Source of the DNA: CAZJDM01 sp964544765
GTDB lineage: Bacteria > Bdellovibrionota_B > Oligoflexia > CAYFLR01
Direction: 5' to 3'
DNA length: 29,981 nucleotides
NCBI GenBank assembly: GCA_964544765.1
Contig: CAZJDM010000041.1
Span: 1-29,981 of the forward strand
The notes under the pieces are model-generated. The model was not told where the DNA came from, ran no database searches, and saw nothing but the letters and a program-made list of their open reading frames with translations. Positions 9,110-17,697 of this stretch are shown piece after piece. A program made the position numbers and the translations under genes. Position 1 is the stretch's first letter, and each line of letters starts with the position of its first letter.

Positions 9110-9181
9110 TGTAGTTGATTTAGATATTTGTTATAAGAATTTGATGTTTCTGTCAATTCTTCAATTGATGGCGAAATTCAC

Positions 9182-10825
9182 TTAGCGCCATCCGGTTCCA
9201 GTAGCGCCAGATCGAGAGGAGTCATATTCCTCTGCGGATTTGGTTAGTAGCTTACGAATTAGTTCTGGTGTATTTAATTCATTATAATCTGATTCTCCTT
9301 CAATATACCCAGACATGCGTGCTTGATCGGGGAACAAGTGTTGGCATGGATGAGCAAAGTTATTACAGCTAACTAAGGAGATGATATTTTGATGATTAAA
9401 GTGGGATAGGAACCATACAAAGTGATTGGCCTTTTTAGGGGTTTGATCACAGTAATTTAAGTGTTCTTCCAGCCTATTATCATGTCCTGGACCATGGTGA
9501 GCATCAGCGCTTTTAAGTCCACAGGCACTTCTGAAAGCAACTACTCCATCACTGCGTGATCGGAAGTTGGTAAAGAAATCGAGGTACATATATTCTTCGT
9601 TACCATCGAATTTATCCATATAATCTTCATCATTTCCTGTAAGAGTATCCCAAACGGTTTCAAGATTTTCTTCGATATCTTCTTGTACTTTACGAGAATA
9701 ACCCGGCACCATAAAAAAAGGTATTTCCGGATCTGCATTAAGTGGGGATAATACTCCTGTTGCTCTTTGGATCGCTAAGCTATATGTTGATCCGTGGTTT
9801 TGTCCATCCACTACGAATATTTCAGAATATCTACCTATAACTTCTTGAGCCACACTATGATCTCCGGGATGAACCAATAAATCGGCAACTTTTGATCCTC
9901 CTGCGGCTGAAGCAATGCTAATTACAAAAAGTAAACGTTCTTTGACTTTTTTGAATAATTGATTGTCAGCATAATGTTCTGGTTCTGGATCAGAGTCAAC
10001 TGCTTCTCTGGCGTGAGTGAGAATAAATTCGATCATCAAACCACCCATACTGTGTGTTATGACAACGCATCGATTATAGGATCCGCATGATGCGTTGATT
10101 ATTTGCTCCGCTACTGATTTTGCCGATACAGGGACATGGTTGGTGGCATCGTAGCATATCAGGGTACGATTTTCATTATTGGGGGCAATTATTGATGTGC
10201 TATTTTTCCAGTAGTTTTGTACATTGCTTGATATATTCTCTGGTTGATTGCACATATTATTAATCGTTTTGCCATGGATAAAAATGTAACCGATTTCACT
10301 ATCTTTATATACATCAGGTGGGCCATTAAAATGATAATACGAATCGTCGGATGGTTTTAATACTTGAATTCTTAAGGATCTATTTCCGGATACTAGGGAT
10401 GCTTGGGAGTCGGTTTCTTTGCTTTTGATGTTGTAATAAATATTATGATTACCAGCTTGTCCTTTTTGGGGTATCCATTCAATGGTTCCATTTTTCGAAT
10501 TAAAAATTGCTCCTTCGGGCATTTGAGTTACATATATTGATTCTATTTGGTTGGTATCAATTAATTGGAGAGTCATAGGATACATCTCACGTACTATAAA
10601 GTTGGGATATAGTTTAGTTAATTGATCAGCACTCTTACCATAACCATAGGTGTTAGGATCTTCTGGTGTTTGATCAGATGATTCTTCTGGTTGATTCATC
10701 TGGCCTTCAGCAACTTGCTTTTTGCTATCTTTGCGAGGATCTCGTTTTATCTTTGGGTCTTTGCAATTACTTAAAGTAATAATTAAAGATATCAAAATAA
10801 GCAGGATGTAGTGTGTATATTTCAA
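9182..10825 (-). CDS. Exported lipoprotein with Ig-like and alpha/beta-hydrolase domains (lipase/esterase-like)
   Basis: A 547-residue protein whose N-terminus is a lipoprotein-type signal: a hydrophobic stretch to ITLSNC, with C21 the likely lipidated Cys. Asn before the Cys is atypical. After a charged, low-complexity spacer comes a putative Ig/cadherin-like domain (about 70-155; GAIFNSKNGTIEWIPQKGQA). An alpha/beta-hydrolase region follows: oxyanion-side GYIFIHGKTIN and nucleophile elbow ITHSMGGLM with S259, where Thr replaces the first Gly of GxSxG. The Asp and His of the triad are probably in the C-terminal third (SDGVVAFRS and the DAHHGPGHD region). It probably hydrolyses lipid or other esters at the cell envelope. 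The start is TTG: an in-frame TAA lies immediately before it, no other start precedes the signal peptide, and AGAGG is about 8 nt upstream. Confidence 0.82.
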   Translation of the reverse strand: MKYTHYILLILISLIITLSNCKDPKIKRDPRKDSKKQVAEGQMNQPEESSDQTPEDPNTYGYGKSADQLTKLYPNFIVREMYPMTLQLIDTNQIESIYVTQMPEGAIFNSKNGTIEWIPQKGQAGNHNIYYNIKSKETDSQASLVSGNRSLRIQVLKPSDDSYYHFNGPPDVYKDSEIGYIFIHGKTINNMCNQPENISSNVQNYWKNSTSIIAPNNENRTLICYDATNHVPVSAKSVAEQIINASCGSYNRCVVITHSMGGLMIEFILTHAREAVDSDPEPEHYADNQLFKKVKERLLFVISIASAAGGSKVADLLVHPGDHSVAQEVIGRYSEIFVVDGQNHGSTYSLAIQRATGVLSPLNADPEIPFFMVPGYSRKVQEDIEENLETVWDTLTGNDEDYMDKFDGNEEYMYLDFFTNFRSRSDGVVAFRSACGLKSADAHHGPGHDNRLEEHLNYCDQTPKKANHFVWFLSHFNHQNIISLVSCNNFAHPCQHLFPDQARMSGYIEGESDYNELNTPELIRKLLTKSAEEYDSSRSGATGTGWR

Positions 10826-10860
10826 TTATAAAACCTCTTCTTTTATATACAATATAACAT

Positions 10861-10971
10861 ACGCAATAATGAAATGGACCTGCCCTAGACCGGCGTCAAA
10901 ATATGCGCCATAATAGTGGGGGTTTCGCACTGCGTATAACATCTTACCCGATATATGAGTTTCATTTGCGT
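10861..10971. other. GC-richer intergenic island with inverted ends
   Basis: The 231-nt gap between two minus-strand genes contains a 111-nt block less AT-rich than its surroundings. Its ends are imperfect inverted repeats: ACGCAATAATGAAA at 10861-10874 against TTTCATTTGCGT at 10960-10971. ATACGCA (10860-10866) can also pair with TGCGTAT (10931-10937). Internally GGCG...CGCC forms a short stem. It could be a structured RNA, a small non-autonomous element, or an operator region. I find no convincing ORF in it. Confidence 0.3.
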
Positions 10972-11056
10972 CTTTCGTTTTATAAACTTGTCGGCAAATT
11001 CTTAGGAAGAATGAGGCTTATCTTTAAAAATTGAAAAATTAATGCGATTATCTTGA

Positions 11057-12349
11057 TTAATTTTGCTTTGAGCTAGGTTGTTGAGTTGATCCTGGTAGAG
11101 TTAAAGTTGGGTTAATAATTGGTTCCCACGTTTTAGGTAAAACTAATGGGGGCATTTGGCTTATAATACCAACATCTCTTTCAAATACTACAGTTGGCAC
11201 ATAATGAGCGCCCATTACCTCAGAAAAACCACTCACCCTTTGGGTGTCGATGAAAGGAATACCTCTATCGAAAGCCATTTTCATTAACGCGTATGATGCT
11301 ACTTTAGCAAGATTAACATCTTTATTGTAGGCAACAGTGTCGGGGCTTAAAAAATTTCCTGAACGTAGAACAATGTTAACCGCTACAAAGTTGTTTTCAG
11401 GATTTCGTAATTCAACACTAAATGCATATCCTCTTTTAAAGCTGCCAATGAAGACTTCTTTAAATTCTTCTGAGTATCTGGAGTCTTCAACCGATTGTCC
11501 TTTGCGAACTTGGTTAGAGGCCATTTCAAGGGCCAATTTGAAATTATCAACGTTGGTTTGATTTACATGCCATCTATATCCCTTTTTATATAAACTTCTA
11601 GCTCTTTGGGCCAGTTTAGAATATTCATTGTTACGTCCCCATTTTGTGGGGAAACCTCTGATGGTTAATTCCTCTACAGTTAGAGTGTCACTTTGTCGGA
11701 TAATACCCCTAACAATGGGATAGGTCCAGCCTTCCAAACTAAAATGGGTGCCAAATTCAGGATGTTTTTGGGGAGCATCTTTTATTTCAATCTCAGGACG
11801 ATCAAAATATAAAACCTGCCTTTTAACCATGGGAATCATTTCTCCTTCAAAGATCCAAAACATTTTTTCTCTGGCGACTTTTTTATCTCCCCATTGGGAT
11901 TTAAATAATTCATAAGGACTGTTTCTGGGAGCTTGGTTTAGGTCGAAATCTATGTCTGTAAGGATATAGACGCCTTTATGCAATGGGTTGGTAATTGCTG
12001 CGTCGTGAGCGATAGCTTCTGCAACAGATTTAACGGGAAAAATACTAATGAACCACCACATTATACCTCTTTGAGTAGCTGCTATATTGGAATCTACACT
12101 TAGAGGTATCTCTCGCCCAAAAAACCCGCGATATCCAACGCTAATTGATCCTAAGTCGCCATATTTTTGGTCTAGAAAGGGATTATTAGCGTTTTGATTT
12201 TGAAGAGTCACACAACCGGAAAGGTTAGGATTGGGTTTATTTGTTGCTGCTTTTATATTATTGGTAGAAACAAGGGGAATAACCAAAAAGATGTTTAAAG
12301 CAAGTAATGAAGAATAAACAAAAAATTTATTAGTTAAAGAAGTCCTCAT
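11057..12349 (-). CDS. Exported Aat-like (leucyl/phenylalanyl-tRNA-protein transferase-like GNAT) protein
   Basis: A 430-residue protein with an N-terminal signal peptide or anchor: basic start, hydrophobic 9-27, then polar and Ala-rich (NNIKAATNKP). Residues about 258-392 line up in order with the GNAT-type domain of Aat: HVNQTNVDNF (261-270), RGYAFSVEL (306-314), GNFLSPDTV (331-339), LAKVASYAL, FIDTQ (366-370) and MGAHYVPTVVFERD (379-392). Aat's LIDCQ motif maps to D368/Q370, and the Glu of Aat GESMF maps to D337. The N-terminal half (40-255) is poorly matched, although RGIMWWF (94-100) may echo the Aat RxGIFPW motif. The tail is Pro/Gln/Ser-rich. Aat normally works in the cytoplasm on aminoacyl-tRNA, so an exported homologue probably has another acyl donor. 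SD AGGA precedes ATG 12349. The neighbours are also exported proteins. Confidence 0.72.
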   Translation of the reverse strand: MRTSLTNKFFVYSSLLALNIFLVIPLVSTNNIKAATNKPNPNLSGCVTLQNQNANNPFLDQKYGDLGSISVGYRGFFGREIPLSVDSNIAATQRGIMWWFISIFPVKSVAEAIAHDAAITNPLHKGVYILTDIDFDLNQAPRNSPYELFKSQWGDKKVAREKMFWIFEGEMIPMVKRQVLYFDRPEIEIKDAPQKHPEFGTHFSLEGWTYPIVRGIIRQSDTLTVEELTIRGFPTKWGRNNEYSKLAQRARSLYKKGYRWHVNQTNVDNFKLALEMASNQVRKGQSVEDSRYSEEFKEVFIGSFKRGYAFSVELRNPENNFVAVNIVLRSGNFLSPDTVAYNKDVNLAKVASYALMKMAFDRGIPFIDTQRVSGFSEVMGAHYVPTVVFERDVGIISQMPPLVLPKTWEPIINPTLTLPGSTQQPSSKQN

Positions 12350-12518
12350 GTTCTATCCTGGCAAGGGCTTAGGTTCAAATCAAAATGTTTTTGAACATAG
12401 GTTTTTATATCACAATATTTCGAAATGTAAAAATTATATTTTATAATCAGAAATTAGTTGAGGTTAAAGCAATGATATTATATGAGAAAAACTATTAGTA
12501 AATCTGGCTGTTGAATTA

Positions 12519-13535
12519 TTAAGGACGATAAGTATCATTGCGATGTATAGTACTATCTATGGTCCTATCACTACTTCTGTATCTCAAGGTAGATGGCAAT
12601 CTTTGTTGATCAAAATCATTAGAGAAAGATCTTCCTTGAAAAGCTCGGATAGTAAATCCAGTACCAGTGGATGAGAAATCTATGGAGGTGATGGCCCGTC
12701 TAAACCGTCTATCAGCTCCTAATAATCTTCTACGATTTGGCCCGATATTGGATTGACTTACCATATGAATACCATCGACCATTCCTGGATAATAGGCGTG
12801 ATGATGGCCACTTAAGAAAATATCGACCTGATTTTGCTTTAGTATTTCCATTAGATCACCATCATTTAAAATATCCCTTCGTCTGTCGCGGGTAAAGGAA
12901 TATAGTGGGTAATGCCCAAACACAATTTTGTATTTATAGGTACTGTACAATCTTAGTTGAATTTCAACCCACCTTCTTTGTGTGGTTGATATGGGGCCAT
13001 CATCAGCGGCATCTAAAGATATAAATAGTATATTACCTAAGCTAAAAGAGTAATATAAGGGGTAATTGCTTTCATCTAAGAAATTAAGGGCCAATTTATT
13101 TTGCTGCCACTTTTCAATAAAAACAGCTCGCTCATTACTATAACGATTTCTGGGAGAAGCATCATGATTTCCAGGTGTTATGGCGATAGGAATGCCTACT
13201 CGTCTTATAGGATTGTAAACGGCACTAAAAAAAGAATCCCACATTGCGTGGTAGTTTAATTCTCTTCTTTGTCCGGCAATTAAATCTCCAGTAATAATTA
13301 ATAGATCAGGTTTGAGTGTAACTATTCTTTCTATGGCATCCAGCACTCTATCAGAGTATACTGTTTCACCATAATTACCATTTATATCTGAAATTACCAA
13401 TATTTTGGGTGTAACGGATACCGTGGGAGTCAAATTATCAGAATTTCTTCCCGGATTAGTCAGGGCATATGAGAAAAGGCCAAAACTGAGGGTAATTGTG
13501 AAAAATATTAATGTAAACAATAATATACGTTTCAT
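12519..13535 (-). CDS. Exported calcineurin-like metallophosphoesterase
   Basis: A 338-residue protein with a signal peptide or anchor (MKRILLF..., hydrophobic to about 23) and a metallophosphoesterase core. Motifs in order: VISDINGNYG (D50, with N52 where DxH is usual), ITGDLIAGQ (D84), PGNHDAS (N123, H124, D125), FGHYP (H208) and LSGHHHAYYPG (H244, H246). The metal site is otherwise complete. The SDxNxxYG form is, as I recall, a recognised subgroup, including in cyanobacteria. The C-terminus is Arg/Ser-rich. It probably hydrolyses a phosphomonoester or diester outside the cytoplasm; the substrate is unknown. The start at 13535 has a strong SD (AAGGAG about 7 nt upstream). It is the first of four same-strand genes, with a 169-nt gap to the next, and it diverges from the helicase gene. 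Confidence 0.88.
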   Translation of the reverse strand: MKRILLFTLIFFTITLSFGLFSYALTNPGRNSDNLTPTVSVTPKILVISDINGNYGETVYSDRVLDAIERIVTLKPDLLIITGDLIAGQRRELNYHAMWDSFFSAVYNPIRRVGIPIAITPGNHDASPRNRYSNERAVFIEKWQQNKLALNFLDESNYPLYYSFSLGNILFISLDAADDGPISTTQRRWVEIQLRLYSTYKYKIVFGHYPLYSFTRDRRRDILNDGDLMEILKQNQVDIFLSGHHHAYYPGMVDGIHMVSQSNIGPNRRRLLGADRRFRRAITSIDFSSTGTGFTIRAFQGRSFSNDFDQQRLPSTLRYRSSDRTIDSTIHRNDTYRP

Positions 13536-13781
13536 AATATCTCCTTAAGTTGGAATTTTAATGATAAGAACATGACTACGGTATTTATTCTATAAAATCA
13601 ACAAAATATACAGTAAATTTATCAATATTTGTAATTATTTGAAAATATAGCGAAATATGTATTTTAATTTCTGATTGGATGTGATATACACGGCTAATAG
13701 TTGATGCTAGGAATTTAGCTAAGGCTTTATTAAGTATTTTATACCCTGCCATTCAATCGTTATATTTTTCCCGGAGACAAC

Positions 13782-15473
13782 ATGGGTTTTGATGATTTCA
13801 ATTTAAATACAAATTTACTTAAAGCTGTTAAAGAGCAAGGATTTACAGATCCTACAGATATTCAGTCAGCAGCCATACCTATTCTACTTAATGGAGATGT
13901 AGATTTTGTCGGTCAGGCTCAAACTGGAACCGGTAAGACTGCTGCCTTTGTACTTCCTCTCTTACAGAAGCTGGATCCTTCATCTAAACATATTCAGGCT
14001 CTTATACTTACGCCTACCCGTGAATTGACCTATCAAATACGAGAAGAAATCAGTAAATTGGGCAAATATTCAAATCTTACATCCTTAGCCATCTTTGGTG
14101 GGTCGTCATATATTCAGCAAATAAGAGGCCTTAAAAAAGATAAACCTCAAATAATCGTTGGAACTCCTGGTCGAGTTATTGATTTAATGGAGCAAGGAAT
14201 CTTGCGATTTAATCGTGCGGAATTTGTAGTTTTAGATGAAGCGGATGAGATGCTCAATATGGGATTTTTAGAGGATGTACAAAAAATATTATCCTCATTT
14301 GAAAATAATAAAAAGATGTGGATGTATGCAGCTACTATGCCTCCACCTATTTTGAATCTCATTAAAAAAGAATTTAGAAATCCTGAGATCATCAATATTA
14401 AAAAGAAAACTCTTAGTAATGAGGATATTGAGCAACGTTATTACGTTGTAAAAGAAAAATATCATAGAGAAGCTCTCTGTCGTATTCTGGATTCTGAGCC
14501 TAGTATGTATGGAATCGTGTTTTGTCGAACTCGATTAGAAACTAGAGATTTAGCTGATGCTTTGCTTTCTCGTGGTTATAATATCGAAACTTTACATGGA
14601 GAAATGGGACAGGCTCAAAGAAATGTATCGATGGCTAGATTTAAAAAGAGTAAAACCGGCCTTATGATATGTACTGACGTGGCTGCCAGAGGAATTGATG
14701 TGAATAACCTGACCCATGTAATTAATTATGGACTTCCTCAGGATTTAGAATCATATGTTCATCGGATAGGTAGAACCGGGCGAGCTGGTATGAAAGGAGT
14801 GGCCATTTCTATACTAGATCCCAAAAGTCTTTATCGCATTAGAAGGATCGAAAATTTTATCAGGAAGAAAATTGATCATTGTCGTTTACCGTCAGTTAAG
14901 GATTTAAAGTCATCGTTGGTTTGCAGTGAAGTAAAAAATCTTTCTCCGGTAATTGGAGCTATTGTTGAAAAAGGTGATGATTTTAAATTGGACGAAACTT
15001 TTAAAATCTTTAATGAGAATTTAGAAAATTTTTCCAAACATGAACTACTAAAAATCATGTTTACTTGGAAATTTAAACAGAAGTTGCGCCGTTATGATGA
15101 TATGAGTGTTATTGACGAAGCTCCCAAATCAAGAGAACCAAGATTTAAAGAAAATAATTTTAACAGAAAAAATTTAAATAATAAAAATAATAGAAACAAT
15201 AGAAATAATAGTAATAGAAGAAGAACTCATGAATCAGATGTTGGTAATAAGCGTCTCTTTCTTAATATGGGGAAAGGTGATGGTCTTAACTTAAATTTTC
15301 TTTTAAATGATTTGGCAAGGCAAACAGGACTTAGACGTAATCAAATTCGAAATGTTTACATGAAAGATCGGTTTAGTTTTTTGGAAGTTCCATTACAACA
15401 TGCTGACAAAATCTTACAAAGAAAAGATCTGATGATTAATAATCGTAAAGTGCGTCTTGAGTATTCTCAATGA
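13782..15473 (+). CDS. deaD: DEAD-box ATP-dependent RNA helicase, DeaD/CsdA type
   Basis: A 563-residue RNA helicase that unwinds structured RNA, typically in ribosome assembly or cold adaptation. Visible motifs: Q motif region (FTDPTDIQ, 21-28), motif I AQTGTGKT (46-53), PTREL, TPGR (128-131), DEAD (152-155), motif III as AAT (183-185; usually SAT), VAARGIDV, and HRIGRTGR (327-334). After residue about 445 comes a basic Asn/Arg-rich linker, then a DbpA-type RNA-binding domain (about 490-563; RLFLNMGKGDGLN...). That order is typical of DeaD/CsdA. The ATG is preceded by GGAG at 13773-13776, five bases away. The 246-nt divergent upstream gap could hold a long leader, as cold-shock helicase genes often have. 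It converges on acs with only 19 nt between stop codons. Confidence 0.95.
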   Translation: MGFDDFNLNTNLLKAVKEQGFTDPTDIQSAAIPILLNGDVDFVGQAQTGTGKTAAFVLPLLQKLDPSSKHIQALILTPTRELTYQIREEISKLGKYSNLTSLAIFGGSSYIQQIRGLKKDKPQIIVGTPGRVIDLMEQGILRFNRAEFVVLDEADEMLNMGFLEDVQKILSSFENNKKMWMYAATMPPPILNLIKKEFRNPEIINIKKKTLSNEDIEQRYYVVKEKYHREALCRILDSEPSMYGIVFCRTRLETRDLADALLSRGYNIETLHGEMGQAQRNVSMARFKKSKTGLMICTDVAARGIDVNNLTHVINYGLPQDLESYVHRIGRTGRAGMKGVAISILDPKSLYRIRRIENFIRKKIDHCRLPSVKDLKSSLVCSEVKNLSPVIGAIVEKGDDFKLDETFKIFNENLENFSKHELLKIMFTWKFKQKLRRYDDMSVIDEAPKSREPRFKENNFNRKNLNNKNNRNNRNNSNRRRTHESDVGNKRLFLNMGKGDGLNLNFLLNDLARQTGLRRNQIRNVYMKDRFSFLEVPLQHADKILQRKDLMINNRKVRLEYSQ

Positions 15474-15492
15474 TTAGTATGCATTATTATAG

Positions 15493-17397
15493 TTATTCTT
15501 CGAGAGTAGTTAAATCTCCTTCACTTTGGCCTAAAGCTCTAGCTTTTAAAACTCGGCGCATAATTTTACCACTTCTAGTTTTCGGTAAACTATCAACAAA
15601 GTTAATTGTTTCGGGTTTTGCAATCGGTCCCATTTCATTTACAACATGATCTTTGAGTTCATTAGCTAGTTTACTATTATGTTCGATATTTTGTTTTAGG
15701 ATAACATGGGTATGTATGGCATTACCTTTAAGTTCGTGAGGTAAACCAATTGCGGCTGCCTCTGAAACATAGGGGTGACTTACTAAAGCACTTTCGATCT
15801 CTGCTGTACCTAAACGGTAACCGCTAACCTTAAGTACATCATCGATTCGTCCTATAATCCAGAAATAGCCATCTTTGTCCATTCGAGCTGAGTCGCCTGC
15901 TTTATACCAACCTTGTTTTTTAAATTTCTCCCAATATGCATTTATATAGCGGTCGGGATCACCGTGAATTGTACGTGCCATACCGGGCCATGGATTTTGA
16001 ATAACCAGATTTCCTTCTTCACCTACGGGAACATTTTTTCCTTCATCATCAACGATAGCCATTACATTTCCAAAAAAAGGTTTAGTTGCTGATCCTGGTT
16101 TTAAGGGAGTATTGGGTAGTGGTGTAATCATAAAACCACCAGTCTCGGTTTGCCACCAAGTATCCATTATAGGACATTTCCCTTGTCCAACAACACGATG
16201 ATACCAGCGCCATGCTTCGGGATTTATGGGCTCACCCACAGAACCTAAAAGCCTTAAACTACTTAGATCGTGCTTTTTAACCCACAAGTCTCCAAACCTC
16301 ATTAGTCCTCGAATGGCGGTTGGAGAAGTGTAAAGAATATTCACTCCATATTTTTCAATAATCTGCCACCAGCGATTAGGATAAGGATAATTCGGGGCAC
16401 CTTCATACATTACGATAGTTGTACCGTTAATTAGTGGGCCGTACACAATATAACTATGTCCGGTTATCCAACCGGGATCAGCAGCGCACCACCATCTATC
16501 TTGAGGTTGAATATCAAAAACGTATTTATGAGTGGTGGAGGTGTATACTGAATATCCTCCATGGGTATGTACCAGACCTTTGGGTTTGCCGGTTGTACCG
16601 GAGGTATATAAAATAAACAGCATATCTTCGGAATCCATTTCAGCAGTTTCGCATACGGGACAAGCTATGGGCATGCTCATCAGATCGTGCCACCAAAAAT
16701 CCCGATCGCTTTCCATATAACAAGATTCACCAGTACGCTTTACAGTTATACAAACTTCTATCATAGGTGAACGTTTCATGGCTTCATTAGCAATACTCTT
16801 TAAATCTACCGCTTTTCCTCTACGAAATCCTCCATCGGCTGTGATTAATATACGGCTTTTGGCATCTTCAATTCTACCGGCCAAAGCTTCAATACTAAAA
16901 CCACCGTAAACCACACTGTGGGCAGCTCCGATTTTGGCACAAGCTAGCATTGAAATCGGTAGTTCTGGTATTTGAGGCATGTAAATAGTAACAATGTCAC
17001 CTTTTTTAACGCCCATGGATTTTAGTACATTTGCACATTTACTAACTTCTCTATTTAAGGCGTGATAAGAAAGTGTTTGGTAATCACCCGGTTCACCCTC
17101 CCAAATAATGGCTAGTTTATTTCGTTTTTCCGTTTTTAAATGACGATCAATAGCATTATCTATTATATTGGTTTTGGCTCCGGTAAACCATTTATAGAAA
17201 GGTTTATTGGAATCATCTATAACTTGGTCCCACTTTTTTCGCCAAGATAAATTACTCGCTTCTTCGGCCCAAAATCCTTCGCGATCTTCGACAGAGCGAT
17301 TGTAGATACCATCATAATCAACGGCACGTGATCCGGTAAATTCTGCTGGAGGTAAATAAGATTCAGGTAACTCAATGGGCCTATCGTTATCATTCAT
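15493..17397 (-). CDS. acs: Acetyl-CoA synthetase (AMP-forming)
   Basis: A 634-residue cytoplasmic enzyme that makes acetyl-CoA from acetate, ATP and CoA through acetyl-AMP. Family motifs: the ATP loop YTSGTTGKPKGLVHTHGG, WWQTETGG, GDSARMDKDGYFWIIGR, DDVLKVSGYRLGTAEIE, and the C-terminal TRSGKIMRR, whose K611 is the catalytic Lys and usual acetylation site. The Trp in the WWQTETGG stretch fits acetate rather than longer acyl groups. Length is close to the usual 640-650. The start at 17397 is fixed by AAGGAG (CTCCTT, 17404-17409 on the plus strand). A TATAAT on the minus strand (17517-17512) lies about 115 nt upstream without a good -35. With the citrate-lyase-like enzyme at the window edge it suggests active acetyl-CoA turnover. 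Confidence 0.97.
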   Translation of the reverse strand: MNDNDRPIELPESYLPPAEFTGSRAVDYDGIYNRSVEDREGFWAEEASNLSWRKKWDQVIDDSNKPFYKWFTGAKTNIIDNAIDRHLKTEKRNKLAIIWEGEPGDYQTLSYHALNREVSKCANVLKSMGVKKGDIVTIYMPQIPELPISMLACAKIGAAHSVVYGGFSIEALAGRIEDAKSRILITADGGFRRGKAVDLKSIANEAMKRSPMIEVCITVKRTGESCYMESDRDFWWHDLMSMPIACPVCETAEMDSEDMLFILYTSGTTGKPKGLVHTHGGYSVYTSTTHKYVFDIQPQDRWWCAADPGWITGHSYIVYGPLINGTTIVMYEGAPNYPYPNRWWQIIEKYGVNILYTSPTAIRGLMRFGDLWVKKHDLSSLRLLGSVGEPINPEAWRWYHRVVGQGKCPIMDTWWQTETGGFMITPLPNTPLKPGSATKPFFGNVMAIVDDEGKNVPVGEEGNLVIQNPWPGMARTIHGDPDRYINAYWEKFKKQGWYKAGDSARMDKDGYFWIIGRIDDVLKVSGYRLGTAEIESALVSHPYVSEAAAIGLPHELKGNAIHTHVILKQNIEHNSKLANELKDHVVNEMGPIAKPETINFVDSLPKTRSGKIMRRVLKARALGQSEGDLTTLEE

Positions 17398-17489
17398 GTT
17401 TAACTCCTTAGAATTATTTAATTAATTTTGTTGCTAATACCTTTTTCGAGTTAGCGATATAAATTAGCAAAATTTATACGATATTGTAA

Positions 17490-17609
17490 ATGTTTTTTTA
17501 CATTACAGATAATTATACTGCTATTAGATGGGTAGCTACTTGTAAAGCTCCTGATTCTGAGGTTTCTCAAGATAGATTTCGTCAATTGAAATGCGCTCTT
17601 GAATCATAG
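17490..17609 (+). CDS. Possible 39-residue small protein, unknown
   Basis: An ATG ORF of 39 codons ending in TAG, in the gap between acs and the solute-binding gene. The predicted peptide has two Cys and one Trp, an ITDNYTAIRWV segment and a charged amphipathic end (VSQDRFRQLKCALES), which looks more protein-like than typical noise in AT-rich DNA. There is no SD before the ATG, which argues against it. It could be a relic of a longer coding sequence. It is antisense to the acs leader. Confidence 0.25.
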   Translation: MFFYITDNYTAIRWVATCKAPDSEVSQDRFRQLKCALES

Positions 17610-17663
17610 GAAACACGAGAACAAGAATCAAAATAATTACACAACAAATATGACAATGAAAAT

Positions 17664-17689
17664 AAAAACAAGTTAATTGACTTGTTTTT
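17664..17689 (-). terminator. Intrinsic terminator after the solute-binding protein gene
   Basis: AAAAACAAGT (17664-17673) and ACTTGTTTTT (17680-17689) form a perfect 10-bp stem around loop TAATTG. Read on the minus strand it starts 8 nt after the stop of the solute-binding gene, and its arm ends in a U-run. The plus-strand reading also ends in U's, so it may act in both directions. Confidence 0.72.
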
Positions 17690-17697
17690 AGAGTGCC

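Larger units (their letters stand above)
17398..17697. other. 300-nt gap upstream of acs
   Basis: It holds the acs SD (17404-17409), a minus-strand TATAAT (17517-17512), and an imperfect inverted repeat around a T-run (TGTAAATG...CATTACA, about 17485-17507) that could be a regulator site for acs. It also holds an uncertain 39-codon plus-strand ORF (17490-17609) and a clear terminator hairpin (17664-17689). Confidence 0.5.
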
